64,000 nucleotides of DNA from Limosilactobacillus urinaemulieris (GCF_014838745.1 NZ_JABUXR010000003.1:1-64000); one strand, 5' to 3'; positions 1 to 9,331 are shown, counted from the first letter of the stretch. Notes: a model not told the origin generated them from the letters alone. Made by a program: numbers and translations.

Positions 1-117
1 TTCTCAAATGGCCCCTTAGAAGGAATCAATCGAAAAATTAAAGCACTCAAACGAACCTGTTATGGTTTTGCCAATCAAAAATTTTTCTTTTTAAGAATTG
101 ATTGTCTTTTTGTATAA
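1..117 (+). pseudogene. C-terminal end of an ISL3-family transposase (cut by window edge)
   Basis: An open frame enters from the left edge and runs 38 codons to TAA at 115-117. It reads NGPLEGINRKIKALKRT followed by CYGFANQKFFFLRI. The NGxxEGxNxxIKxxKRxxYGF pattern is the conserved C-terminal end of ISL3-family DDE transposases, with the catalytic Glu in the NGPLEG segment. The rest lies outside the window, so it cannot be told whether the element is intact. No terminal inverted repeat was recognised between here and galR. Confidence 0.75.
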
Positions 118-120
118 AAA

Positions 121-148
121 ATACCACCCACATTTCTGTGAGTGGTAT
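121..148 (-). terminator. Rho-independent terminator of galR
   Basis: A 12-bp stem with one mismatch and a TTTC loop is followed on the minus strand by a T run (complement of 115-120). It lies about 55 nt past the galR stop and also separates galR from the transposase remnant. Confidence 0.8.
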
Positions 149-202
149 CGATATCCATCAATACCAGTTGACAGATACCCCTTTTTCTCACCCTTATTAA
201 TC

Positions 203-1216
<1,014 letters not shown>

Positions 1217-1262
1217 TTAGAACTTATTTTACCTGGACTACCGTTAATTTGTCTAGACCGAA

Positions 1263-2711
1263 CTATAATTGAGCGATAAAACGATCCCAACCAGCATTCC
1301 CGGCTTCATCATCCTTGAAGACACCGGCATTCTCGAGAACATTAGCAAATACATTTGCCAATTCTTGCTCCATGATTTCATCAACGTTGTCAGCATTGAT
1401 GTCCATCTTTTCAGCGATTTCCTTAGCCCATGGAAGGTGACTATCAGCAATATTATTTGCTTCACCTAACCAGAACTTCTTAACTTCCGCTAATTCGTCC
1501 TTTAACCGAGCTGGTAAAATTGCCCGTCCCATAACTTCGATCAAGCCAATATTTTCCTTCTTGATGTGCCACAACTTTTCGTGTGGGTGGAAGATACCAA
1601 GTGGGTACTTGTCACTAGTATTATTGTCCCGTAAAACAAGGTCAAGGACGAACTTCTTCCCATCACGGTGCATAATTGGGGTTACTGTGTGGTGACGGGT
1701 ATCACCATCGAATGCCTTTAAGGACAGACTTTCATCATCATAGTGATCCCAAACATCAATAATGTGGGAACCAAGGTTAATTAACTCAGTGGTATTCGCA
1801 CTAGTTAACCGAATGTCACTCATTGGCCAATTAACAATTCCGGCTTCAACGTCTGGGTATTCGTCAAAGTGGAGTGGCTTTTTAATTTCTGCTTTCATCA
1901 TTGGGAAGCTGTGGCGACCACCTTGGTAGTGTTCATGGGCTAACATTGAACCACCAACAATTGGTAAGTCAGCGTTACTGCCGACAAAGTAAGCAGGCAA
2001 TTGTTCTTCAATTTCAACTAAGTTAATCAAGGTTTGCCGGTTAATTTGCATTGGTTCATGCTTGCTGTCAAGGAAGATGCAGTGTTCATTGAAGTAAGCA
2101 TATGGTGAGTACTGGAAGCCCCACTTGTGGCCGCCAACCACGATCCGAATTACCCGGTGATTACTCCGGGCCGCTTGTCCTAGACGTCCCTTGTACCCTT
2201 CATTTTCCATACAAAGAGCACATTGTGGATACTTCTTCTTGGTATCATGAGCAGCCGCTGCAATCGCCTTTGGATCCTTCTCAGGCTTAGATAGGTTAAT
2301 CGTAATTTCTAGATTACCGTACTTGGTTGGCCGATCAAACACAATGTTCTTCTTAATCGCAGCAACCTTAACGTAATCATTCGATGTCATTAACTTGTAG
2401 AACCAATTAGTCGCAGTTTCAGAAGATTCTTGGTACTTCTCCCAAAATTCTTCATTCACAACGGATGGCCGTGGCGTCATTAAGTCATAAAGTTGATCAT
2501 TCAAAATTTCCCGTTCTGTTTGACCATCTTCAATCTTACCCCGCTTAACAGCCAGGTCAACTAATTGGGCAACAACTGGCTGGTCTTCATTACCATCAAC
2601 ATCCTCATCGCCCACAAAGCCACGAATCTTATTCATTACATAAATCTTGTCAAGTGGCTTGTACGCTCCACTGGCAATTACATCATCAGCAAACTTTTCG
2701 ATTAACTTCAT
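1263..2711 (-). CDS. galT: UDP-glucose--hexose-1-phosphate uridylyltransferase (GalT, type 2)
   Basis: A 482-residue cytoplasmic enzyme of the Leloir pathway that exchanges galactose-1-phosphate with UDP-glucose to give UDP-galactose and glucose-1-phosphate. It is the Firmicutes class-2 form, longer than the ~350-residue E. coli type. Recognisable blocks include CALCMENEGYKGR (Cys pair), YSPYAYFNEHCIFLD, GGSMLAHEHYQGGRH (the HxHxQ-like active-site region) and FHPHEKLWHIKKENIGLIEV. The start has a GGGGG ribosome site 9 nt upstream. It lies in the galK-galT-galR unit, but is separated from galK by a 173-bp hairpin-containing repeat region. Confidence 0.95.
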   Translation of the reverse strand: MKLIEKFADDVIASGAYKPLDKIYVMNKIRGFVGDEDVDGNEDQPVVAQLVDLAVKRGKIEDGQTEREILNDQLYDLMTPRPSVVNEEFWEKYQESSETATNWFYKLMTSNDYVKVAAIKKNIVFDRPTKYGNLEITINLSKPEKDPKAIAAAAHDTKKKYPQCALCMENEGYKGRLGQAARSNHRVIRIVVGGHKWGFQYSPYAYFNEHCIFLDSKHEPMQINRQTLINLVEIEEQLPAYFVGSNADLPIVGGSMLAHEHYQGGRHSFPMMKAEIKKPLHFDEYPDVEAGIVNWPMSDIRLTSANTTELINLGSHIIDVWDHYDDESLSLKAFDGDTRHHTVTPIMHRDGKKFVLDLVLRDNNTSDKYPLGIFHPHEKLWHIKKENIGLIEVMGRAILPARLKDELAEVKKFWLGEANNIADSHLPWAKEIAEKMDINADNVDEIMEQELANVFANVLENAGVFKDDEAGNAGWDRFIAQL

Positions 2712-2744
2712 CTTTTAATTCCCCCACTCACTTAATTACATTCC

Positions 2745-2884
2745 TCAAGCTAACGACCTAGGCAACACAGTCGAGATCTGCTCGCCAGGAACTTGCTAGA
2801 GCTAACAACCTCCCTCCCAGATGCTTTCAGCATCCAGTCGGGAGAAATTGTTAGCTTTCCGCAAGTTCTCTGCTGGCTCGCACT
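2745..2884. repeat. Modular hairpin repeat between galK and galT (copy 1)
   Basis: A 55-nt hairpin at 2801-2855 has an outer stem GCTAACAA / TTGTTAGC and inner arm GATGCT-TTC-AGCATC. It is flanked by GAACTTGC (2789-2796) and its complement GCAAGTTC downstream, which extend the stem. The reverse complement of this unit recurs at 12054-12108, and its flank CTCGCCAGGAACTTGCTAGA recurs near 20562-20582. The element sits inside the gal transcription unit with no T run, so it looks like a repeat or RNA-processing element and not a terminator. Confidence 0.75.
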
Positions 2885-4063
2885 CTACAACTTGTGTGGA
2901 CCATCCACAACTTCGGCGTCGTAGAAACTGGCGTCGTAGCCAATCTTATCGCGGTAGATCTTACCAACATTCTTCTTGAAGTTTTCAGCTTCGGACTTCT
3001 TAACAATGGCAATTGCACTGCCGGCAAACCCACCGCCGACCATCCGTGCACCAAGACAGCCAGGTTGATCCCAAGCATTTTCTGCTAAGGTGTCAAGTTC
3101 CTTACCAGTAACTTCGTAGTCGTACTTCAAGGAAACGTGTGAAGCGTTGATTAAGCGACCAAGTTCTTCAAGGTCACCCTTTTGCATTGCATCGATGGCC
3201 CGCTTTGTCCGTTCGTTTTCACTAACTGCATGCCGAGCACGACGAATCAAAGTGTCATCATTGATTAAGTAAGTGTATTGATCAAACGTTTCAGAATCAA
3301 TTTCACCAAGCTTATTGATGTTTAACTTCTTGCTGAGACGCTTTACAGCTTCTTCACATTCTTGAACCCGTTCGTTGTACTTAGAACCAGCCAATGAGTG
3401 GGTCTTGTTCGTACTCATGATGATAATTTCATAGTCGCCAAGTTCAAGTGGTAAGTACTTGTAGTCCAAGGTGTTGCAGTCAAGGAAGATTGCGTTATCT
3501 TTCTTCCCCATCCCCACAGCAAATTGATCCATGATTCCAGAATTCAAACCAACAAAGTCATTTTCGGTCTTTTGGCCAAGCTTAACGAGATCAATTTCAT
3601 CAATATCTAAGTTAAATTCTTCCTTTAACAGGTTCCCCATCAGCATTTCAATTGAAGCAGATGATGAAAGACCTGAACCATATGGAAGGAAGCCATGGAT
3701 GTAAAGGTTAAATCCATGATCGATCTTATAACCGCGTTGCTTGAGGTAAACAAGCATCCCCTTAAAGTAGTTAACCCACTTTTCATCTTTAGCAGACTGT
3801 GGTTGATCATCATTAATATCAAAAGTAATGATCTTACTATTTTCAACCTTGGCGGAGTTTGCTGAGTAGATGGCTACGGTAGTGTCTTCACGTGGGCCAT
3901 AAACACCGTAAGTACCAATGCTAATTGCACATGGGAAAACGTGACCACCATTGTAATCCGTGTGTTCACCAATCACATTAATCCGACCTGGAGAGAAGAA
4001 AACATCCTTTCCCGGTTCCTTAAATGTGTCTTGATATTCTTTAAGAAAATCTTGCTTATCCAT
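2885..4063 (-). CDS. galK: Galactokinase
   Basis: A 392-residue GHMP-family kinase that phosphorylates alpha-D-galactose to galactose-1-phosphate with ATP, the first committed step of the Leloir pathway. The galactokinase signature FFSPGRINVIGEHTDYNGG is near residues 22-40. The GHMP ATP loop PYGSGLSSSAS and the C-terminal GARMVGGGFAGSAIA motif are also present. The start at 4063 has a GGAGG site 9 nt upstream (4073-4077); the in-frame upstream extension to 4093 would place the ribosome site inside the gene. First gene of galK-galT-galR, with promoter, cre-like sites and a palindromic operator upstream. galE is not in this cluster. Confidence 0.96.
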   Translation of the reverse strand: MDKQDFLKEYQDTFKEPGKDVFFSPGRINVIGEHTDYNGGHVFPCAISIGTYGVYGPREDTTVAIYSANSAKVENSKIITFDINDDQPQSAKDEKWVNYFKGMLVYLKQRGYKIDHGFNLYIHGFLPYGSGLSSSASIEMLMGNLLKEEFNLDIDEIDLVKLGQKTENDFVGLNSGIMDQFAVGMGKKDNAIFLDCNTLDYKYLPLELGDYEIIIMSTNKTHSLAGSKYNERVQECEEAVKRLSKKLNINKLGEIDSETFDQYTYLINDDTLIRRARHAVSENERTKRAIDAMQKGDLEELGRLINASHVSLKYDYEVTGKELDTLAENAWDQPGCLGARMVGGGFAGSAIAIVKKSEAENFKKNVGKIYRDKIGYDASFYDAEVVDGPHKL

Positions 4064-4107
4064 GTCAAAATACCTCCATGACCACTTGAACAAAGTGGCT
4101 AAACAAA

Positions 4108-4125
4108 TTAGTAAACTTTTACTAA
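4108..4125. promoter_or_regulatory. Palindromic LacI/GalR-type operator upstream of galK
   Basis: TTAGTAAACTTTTACTAA is an 18-bp palindrome, perfect except for the central two bases. It lies between the galK -10 region and the ribosome site. Size, symmetry and position fit a LacI-family operator, and GalR encoded in the same unit is the obvious candidate binder (inference). Confidence 0.65.
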
Positions 4126-4130
4126 ACTAT

Positions 4131-4171
4131 AATTTAGACTCTTTTACTTCATTTGTCAACAAGCGCTTTCA
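4131..4171 (-). promoter_or_regulatory. galK promoter with overlapping cre-like site
   Basis: On the minus strand a consensus -35 TTGACA (4159-4154), a 17-nt spacer and a -10 TAAATT (4136-4131) point toward galK. Overlapping just upstream, TGAAAGCGCTTGTT matches the CcpA cre consensus TGWAARCGYTWNCW at 13 of 14 positions. Carbon catabolite repression of the galactose operon is the expected reading. Confidence 0.65.
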
Positions 4172-4189
4172 TTTTATAATCAATAGCGT

Positions 4190-4203
4190 TGTAAGCGTTT
4201 TCT
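4190..4203 (+). promoter_or_regulatory. cre site (CcpA) in the galK / SGNH-hydrolase divergent region
   Basis: TGTAAGCGTTTTCT matches the cre consensus TGWAARCGYTWNCW at all 14 positions. It lies between the divergent galK promoter and a -10-like TATAAT (4256-4261) for the rightward gene, so it could act on either or both. Confidence 0.65.
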
Positions 4204-4288
4204 ATAAAGACTGATAGGACGCCTGTTTGTCTCCCCTTAGTTCGGTTTAAAGTCCTATAATTATAAAAAAAGGAAAGGGATTTTTTTC

Positions 4289-5242
4289 ATGCGTCACTAC
4301 TCCCCAACTTCTCTTTACGAATTAACATCTCCTCATGGTCGCTGGTTTATTAAAAAGATTAATCAATCTGCAACACTTTATACAACTAACCTTGGAAGCC
4401 GATTACGGTTTATTGCTAAAGACGTCAATAACCTGACAGTTAATGTGCTGGATAACCGCAATCCACTTTCACCCTCACAAATTTATGCCTGGAGAATTGA
4501 CGGCAACCAGTGGCACCGTGAACTAGCAAGTCACCGCAGCTGGCAAGTAAAATGCGGACCGGCAACACACTTAATTGAAATTATAACGGCTGGCAATACG
4601 GATCTTGATCGTGTCTGGAACGGTAACGAAGGTTTTGCGATCACTTCGGTTGATATCAGTCAAGGAGAATTAACCTGCGCATCACCAGTTCCGGTAATTG
4701 ATTTTATTGGTGATTCAATTACCGCTGGCTGTTGGGTAGCAGGTCGCAATGCTTCGACTGATTACCGACCAGAAAGCAATTACGCGGGTACCGCCGTTGA
4801 CTTACTTCACGTAACTGATGTACGAATTGCTTACTCTGCTGGTGGCGTACTTCGTCAAGCTACTGGTGGGGTCCCGACCGCAAACCACTTCTTAACGAAT
4901 CTTGACGCCACAACTCCTTGGCAAGTAAACACTCCCGATCTAGTTGTAATCAACCTTGGCGTTAACGACCGCCGTTTTTCGTTAGCTCAGTTCAATGCAA
5001 GCTACGATCAGTTTTTATCCCTTGTTACTAATCTTTTTCCGTCAACCCCAATTCTTCCAATGATTCCGTTTAGTCAGACTTTTGCCGAATCAATTCGTTC
5101 CCTTACCAAGAAACACACTCTTCCCCTAATCGAAACTAGGGGGTGGTGTTCTAGTTTTACCGATGGCCTCCACCCTGATCAATCTGGAGCCACCGAAAGC
5201 GGGTATCGATTAGCAGAGAAGTTATCAAACTGGCTAAAGTAG
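4289..5242 (+). CDS. SGNH/GDSL-type hydrolase (esterase/lipase family)
   Basis: A 317-residue predicted carbohydrate or lipid esterase. The N-terminal ~125 residues look like a beta-sandwich accessory domain of the kind found in CE2/SGNH carbohydrate esterases. The catalytic SGNH domain starts near residue 137 with FIGDSITAG (nucleophile Ser of block I). It continues with VINLGVNDRR (block III GxND) and ends with DGLHPDQSG (block V D-x-x-H). No signal peptide, so cytoplasmic. The ribosome site AGGAAAGGGA precedes the ATG. It heads a rightward run with a tyrosine phosphatase, a PEBP protein and a small protein. Substrate not predictable; acetylated or acylated sugars are possible. Confidence 0.82.
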   Translation: MRHYSPTSLYELTSPHGRWFIKKINQSATLYTTNLGSRLRFIAKDVNNLTVNVLDNRNPLSPSQIYAWRIDGNQWHRELASHRSWQVKCGPATHLIEIITAGNTDLDRVWNGNEGFAITSVDISQGELTCASPVPVIDFIGDSITAGCWVAGRNASTDYRPESNYAGTAVDLLHVTDVRIAYSAGGVLRQATGGVPTANHFLTNLDATTPWQVNTPDLVVINLGVNDRRFSLAQFNASYDQFLSLVTNLFPSTPILPMIPFSQTFAESIRSLTKKHTLPLIETRGWCSSFTDGLHPDQSGATESGYRLAEKLSNWLK

Positions 5243-5311
5243 GGTACAATTAATAAAGTAAAGTACTTAGGATGGTCGCAAGTAGTTCATCCTAGTAAAG
5301 GAGGTTTTGAC

Positions 5312-6052
5312 ATGACGGGTCAACGCTTATTAGACATTCAAGATGGTCATAATTTTCGCGATCTGGGTGGCTACGAAACTAAAGATGGACGTCATGTAAA
5401 GTGGCACCGGCTCATTCGTTCCGGTTCCCTTGCTCATTTAAACAAACATGATTTAAGCACTCTAGCAGCGATTCCCGTTACGATCGACATTGATTTACGG
5501 GCGCCAGAAGAGGTTAAGCAAGCTCCTGATAAACTCCCCCAAACTGCTAATTATTATCATCTACCGGTATTTAAGTCTGATGAGACTGACGCTTCTCACA
5601 GTGATGAAGAAATCATGAGTCGGATTCTAAAACCAGGCAATGGCTATCAGCACATGCTTGATGTTTACCAGCGAATGTTTGAGCTCCTATTAAGTAATAC
5701 TCAGGCTAGTCTCTTTCACTGTACTGCTGGGAAAGATCGTACGGGGATGGCTGCTTACCTAATTCTAAGCGCCCTCCAAGTACCTGAAGAAACGATTCTG
5801 AAAGACTACCTGCTCACCAATAAGGCAACCCAGGACTTTCGGGAACAGTGGCTTCAAGCGCTGCGTGATAAAGGTGAAAGTGAAGTAGTAGTGGAAAATC
5901 GCCGTGCTCTCGGCTCTGTTTCAGCCGACTACCTTAATCAGGCAATCAATTTGATTAATACTAATTACGGGGATGTTCAAAACTACTTAACTGAATACCT
6001 CGATCTCTCACAAAACGATCTTAAGCAACTGCAACAACTATATTTAGATTAA
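5312..6052 (+). CDS. Tyrosine-protein phosphatase (Y_phosphatase3 family)
   Basis: A 246-residue phosphatase with the Cys-based P-loop HCTAGKDRTG (CX5R), nucleophile C137 and Arg143. The N-terminal signature NFRDLGGYETKDGR and the RSGSLAHL block are typical of bacterial PTP/lipid phosphatases such as LipA of Listeria. The expected substrates are phosphotyrosine proteins or phosphoinositide-like small phosphates; which one cannot be told from sequence. A GGAGG site (AAAGGAGGTT) lies upstream of the ATG. It is 69 nt after the SGNH hydrolase gene and 13 nt before the PEBP gene, so probably co-transcribed. Confidence 0.88.
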   Translation: MTGQRLLDIQDGHNFRDLGGYETKDGRHVKWHRLIRSGSLAHLNKHDLSTLAAIPVTIDIDLRAPEEVKQAPDKLPQTANYYHLPVFKSDETDASHSDEEIMSRILKPGNGYQHMLDVYQRMFELLLSNTQASLFHCTAGKDRTGMAAYLILSALQVPEETILKDYLLTNKATQDFREQWLQALRDKGESEVVVENRRALGSVSADYLNQAINLINTNYGDVQNYLTEYLDLSQNDLKQLQQLYLD

Positions 6053-6065
6053 AGAAGTGATTTTA

Positions 6066-6572
6066 ATGAAAATTTCAGTCCCGCTTATTAACGGAATGTT
6101 AGCTGATGAATACGGCAAGTATGCTCCAGATAGTTTAATGTTGGCTGGCCATCCGATTAAATCTTTCCCGATAGAGATCAATGAAGCACCGGCCGAGACA
6201 AAGACGTTTGCCATCGTTTTTATTGATTATGATTCCACTCCGGTGTGTGGGTTTACCTGGATCCACTGGCTCGCTGCGAATATTCCTAGTGACATGACTT
6301 CCATTCCAGCAAATGCTAGTCGCCAACTAAGCGATCAATTTGTGCAAGGAAATAATAGTAATGCTGGTTCCCTAGTTAATGGTGATCCTGCGATTTCTAG
6401 CGGTTACGTCGGTCCACAGCCACCAGATCAAACTCATCACTACACACTAAGAGTTTACGCTCTTGATGACCAGTTGCCGCTTAAGAACCACTACTGGTTA
6501 AACGAGTTTATCCATGCCGCTAAGGATCATATCTTAGCTCAGGCAGAATTTGACATTCCAAGTCGCGCATAA
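6066..6572 (+). CDS. YbhB/YbcL-family PEBP-like (Raf-kinase-inhibitor-like) protein
   Basis: A 168-residue cytoplasmic protein of the phosphatidylethanolamine-binding family. Conserved segments are FAIVFIDYDSTP.CGFTWIHWLAANIP (the DxDxP / HW ligand-pocket motifs) and GYVGPQPPDQTHHYTLRVYALD (the GPxPP...HxY motif). The ATG at 6066 with the upstream AAAGAAG site is chosen over the in-frame GTG at 6057. Bacterial members have no settled function. It is the third gene of a rightward run starting at 4289. Confidence 0.88.
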   Translation: MKISVPLINGMLADEYGKYAPDSLMLAGHPIKSFPIEINEAPAETKTFAIVFIDYDSTPVCGFTWIHWLAANIPSDMTSIPANASRQLSDQFVQGNNSNAGSLVNGDPAISSGYVGPQPPDQTHHYTLRVYALDDQLPLKNHYWLNEFIHAAKDHILAQAEFDIPSRA

Positions 6573-6586
6573 GGAGGAATAATAAA

Positions 6587-6814
6587 ATGGAAACAAGAAT
6601 TTTCTTTAATCCTGGCGATTCAATCGCTAATATTCATGATTACAACGAAGCAGTTCGCAAGGGCCAAATCTTCAAACGTGAACGAGAAGCCGATGATCTC
6701 GTCATCGCTAAGGGACCCGATGACGAAGAATACGCAATCTTTTATGCAAAGGATGCGCAAGTCCAGCCGAAAGCTGATAAGGTTAAGCCATATGAAATTA
6801 AGAATCGGCTTTAG
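6587..6814 (+). CDS. Small conserved hypothetical protein (75 aa)
   Basis: A 75-residue, highly charged soluble protein with no membrane segment or recognised domain. A strong AAGGAGG site lies upstream of the ATG. It starts 14 nt after the PEBP gene and ends just before a strong terminator, making it the last gene of the 4289-6814 run. A function cannot be assigned. Confidence 0.7.
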   Translation: METRIFFNPGDSIANIHDYNEAVRKGQIFKREREADDLVIAKGPDDEEYAIFYAKDAQVQPKADKVKPYEIKNRL

Positions 6815-6820
6815 CGTAAT

Positions 6821-6862
6821 AAAAACGACCGTGATGGGAATTTCCCATTACGATCGTTTTTT
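6821..6862. terminator. Bidirectional Rho-independent terminator
   Basis: The inverted repeat AAAACGA.CGTGATGGGAA / TTCCCATTACG.TCGTTTT has A- and T-runs on both sides. It ends the rightward run at 6814 and the leftward run ending at 6873. Confidence 0.88.
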
Positions 6863-6872
6863 CATTTTAAAA

Positions 6873-7052
6873 TTATTTCTTTTTTAGGAAATACTTTGGC
6901 AGCTCGACAACTTCAAACCCTAAAAAGATAATCGCAATAACTTTAATTACCCAACTATCTTTCTCGAAAAGGGTTGTCAACCAAATAATAACTACAAATA
7001 CGTCTGCATAGAAAGAAGGGACCTTATAAAAAGGCTTACTAGGTTTTTCCAT
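6873..7052 (-). CDS. Small membrane protein (59 aa), unknown
   Basis: A 59-residue protein with a central hydrophobic stretch (FVVIIWLTTLF ... VIKVIAIIFLGFEVV), likely two short membrane segments, and a basic C-terminus KYFLKKK. The start MEKPSKPFYK at 7052 is preferred because an AAAGGAA site precedes it; longer in-frame starts would run into the upstream gene. It follows the 7066 gene by 13 nt on the same strand. No family recognised. Confidence 0.6.
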   Translation of the reverse strand: MEKPSKPFYKVPSFYADVFVVIIWLTTLFEKDSWVIKVIAIIFLGFEVVELPKYFLKKK

Positions 7053-7065
7053 ATTGTCATTTCCT

Positions 7066-7392
7066 TTACCGGCCACCAACCAGCTTAGCAACTTGAGATT
7101 CAAGGTAGCCAATCAATGCGTCTGAATCAGCTTTGAAGTCATCAACAAAGCTTTTGCCGTTTGGTGTAACAACACCAACTTGTTCACCCATTGCATCGGT
7201 AACAATTAACTTATCCCCGTCTCGTTTTACCTCATCGTAACGTCCTTCAAGTGCCTCATCCAATAAGGCCTGCAAAATATCTGGAACAGCCTGTTCGATC
7301 ACTTCTTCTGGTGTTACTTGTTCACCATGAACCTGGTGTTTAGCTACCTGAACAGCCACTTCTTCCATATTCTCAGGAATATATGCACTCAC
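7066..7392 (-). CDS. Conserved hypothetical protein (108 aa)
   Basis: An acidic soluble 108-residue protein starting from GTG at 7392, with an AAAGGGAG ribosome site about 10 nt upstream. The N-terminal half is helical and Glu-rich. The middle contains a short strand-rich segment (DKLIVTDAMGEQVGVVTPNGKSF). No recognised domain. It lies between the basic-tailed 383-residue protein and a small membrane protein, all leftward, suggesting a three-gene unit. Confidence 0.65.
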   Translation of the reverse strand: MSAYIPENMEEVAVQVAKHQVHGEQVTPEEVIEQAVPDILQALLDEALEGRYDEVKRDGDKLIVTDAMGEQVGVVTPNGKSFVDDFKADSDALIGYLESQVAKLVGGR

Positions 7393-7430
7393 TAATCTCA
7401 GCTCCCTTTCATCACGACAAAATGAGTTAA

Positions 7431-8582
7431 CTACTTTTTTCGCTTTTTTCGTCGTTTCTTGCTAAATTTAATTCCTTGTGGGACCCGCTTCTTTCTTAAC
7501 AATTGCCGATCCTTCTCTACCGGAACTGGTTGACGGGTTGCCTGTTGCCGCTTATGCAATTGTTGTCGTTCGTACTCACCCCATGGACTAAGGATCGAAC
7601 GCATGAATGTTGCCACTTGTGATTGGTGGGCATCCATCCACTTTTCAGTTTTATTCACGTTATCAGTATCGACACCTTGACTCTGAATGTATGAAAGCAT
7701 CAATTGAGTTGTCCGTTGACGACGCTCCATTGAAGCCAGCATATTCTGAGAGGTTTGCATATGGGCAATTGACTTCAAAGCAACCCGGTACTGATCCATA
7801 TCAATCTGGTCGGTTCGTTTCAAGTAGTCAAATAACGCTTGAGCAGTTGGAACAATATTCAAAATCTCTAACTTGGTAATATTTGGATCTAGCGGCATCA
7901 TCATCCCCAAGACCAATTGCAAGTCAGCAAACCGCCACTGATTAATGCCTTGATGACATTCCTGATACATTAATTGCAGAAATTCCGCAACCAGATATTG
8001 CTGATCAGCAATGCTGAGGTCTTTCTCCTTAAATTCTGGAGCAGTAGCGACCTCTTTTTTGATCCGCGTAATTTCCTGTTTCATCTTCCCTGCTGGAATT
8101 AACTTCACAGGGGCTGTCGGTTGCTTTAGTTCTTCACTTACCGACTCTTTGACGGATTGATCTTTTTGTGGTGCTTCATGGTTACCGGTTTGCTTTTTTG
8201 GACCCGAAGCAACTTCACCATTTAATTCAGCTAATGTCTGGTGAGCTTTCTGGCACTTATTCATTACTGGACGCTGCTCATCAATGGCCTTCTCAATTGC
8301 GCCTAATTGCTTATTCTCCAAGAACTTTTGATAAGCCTTCAGCACTGGTGCCACGGCGATTCCAAACGAATTAGTTAACGCTGGATCGGCAATAAATTGA
8401 CCAACCATTACTTGCTGAACCGCTTGGGGTGTCCACGCGGTATCATCCAGTTGGTGCTCTTCGGTCATATACTTATTAAACCGAGTCAAAATGTTTTGAG
8501 CATGTTTCTGCTGATTAGCAGATAACTGGTCATACGTGGACGAATTTAAGAACCCTTTAATATGTTCTTCCTGTTCGCTCAT
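7431..8582 (-). CDS. Hypothetical helical protein with very basic C-terminal tail (383 aa)
   Basis: I do not recognise this family. The N-terminal ~115 residues are helical, then comes a Lys/Gln/Glu-rich linker (~120-180). A second helical region runs ~190-330, and the C-terminus ends in an extremely basic segment (KFSKKRRKKRKK). It has no membrane segment or signal peptide. The tail would suit binding to nucleic acid or an anionic surface (inference). It is the first gene of the leftward set with 7066 and 6873. Confidence 0.7.
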   Translation of the reverse strand: MSEQEEHIKGFLNSSTYDQLSANQQKHAQNILTRFNKYMTEEHQLDDTAWTPQAVQQVMVGQFIADPALTNSFGIAVAPVLKAYQKFLENKQLGAIEKAIDEQRPVMNKCQKAHQTLAELNGEVASGPKKQTGNHEAPQKDQSVKESVSEELKQPTAPVKLIPAGKMKQEITRIKKEVATAPEFKEKDLSIADQQYLVAEFLQLMYQECHQGINQWRFADLQLVLGMMMPLDPNITKLEILNIVPTAQALFDYLKRTDQIDMDQYRVALKSIAHMQTSQNMLASMERRQRTTQLMLSYIQSQGVDTDNVNKTEKWMDAHQSQVATFMRSILSPWGEYERQQLHKRQQATRQPVPVEKDRQLLRKKRVPQGIKFSKKRRKKRKK

Positions 8583-8689
8583 TTCCCAATTATTCCTCCA
8601 TCAAAAATTGAATTATCCTCTCTATCATATCATAATTACAGATGAACAATTAATTAGGCCGTCAGCAAGACGACAAGGAGCGATTTTCA

Positions 8690-9208
8690 ATGCAACGTAA
8701 AAAGATCCAAGAAGCAATGGCCCACGTATATTTTCAAAAGATGACACCAAATGGCTATCACGAAATTGAAAAAGAAATTGCCAAATTACAAGCACAGCGA
8801 CCAGCTAAAATCAGTCAATTAAAGGCTGCTCGCGCTCTTGGCGATTTGTCATAAAATACCGAGTATAGTACCGCTAAGCGTGAATTACGTCATTTAGAAA
8901 GTCGGTTACGCTACTTAAATAAGCAACTCCAATACGCTGAAATCATCAAACCTACCGATTCACAGACCATTGATCTTGGAACAACAGTTACCCTTCAATT
9001 TATTGACGATAACGAACGGGTTAATTATACGATTGTTGGTAAGCAAGAAGCTGATTTGCAAAAGCAAAAGATTTCATTTGACTCACCGCTCGGGCAAGCA
9101 CTACTGCATCAAAAGGTGGGACAAACGGTTTCAGTTCAGGCACCACAATCCACCTACCAGGTTAAAATTTTAGCTGTTCGATTAACCTCCCCTGAGGAAT
9201 CGGTTTAA
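8690..9208 (+). pseudogene. GreA/GreB-family transcript cleavage factor, interrupted by an in-frame stop
   Basis: A continuous 172-codon frame from ATG 8690 to TAA 9206-9208, interrupted by a single TAA at codon 55 (8852-8854). Translation before the stop gives a coiled-coil N-domain (NGYHEIEKEIAKLQ, LKAARALGDLS). After the stop comes NTEYSTAKRELRHLESRLRYL, then a C-domain with TIDLGTTVTLQFIDD and SPLGQALLHQKVGQTVSV. This is the GreA fold. The stop replaces the Glu of the GDLSENxEY tip loop, so GAA to TAA is the simplest single change. Both halves are otherwise intact, implying a recent lesion, a sequencing error, or suppression. A GGAG site precedes the ATG. Because the N-domain extends slightly beyond the usual ~158-residue GreA, this looks like a paralogue. 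Confidence 0.82.
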
Positions 9209-9303
9209 ACTAACTTCGTAAAAAAATATTTTGAAATTAACTCGGTCCCCTGCACTGGCCTAATTAAGGCAAATATCGACTGATTAATTGGCTAATTTTT
9301 TGC

Positions 9304-9331
9304 TTGTTTCGCTAGCGAAGAATGCTATACT
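9304..9331 (+). promoter_or_regulatory. Promoter of the pnuC/pnuN gene
   Basis: -35 TTGTTT (9304-9309), a 16-nt spacer and an extended -10 TGCTATACT (TATACT 9326-9331). The predicted start of transcription lies just upstream of the two NrdR-box-like repeats. Confidence 0.55.
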
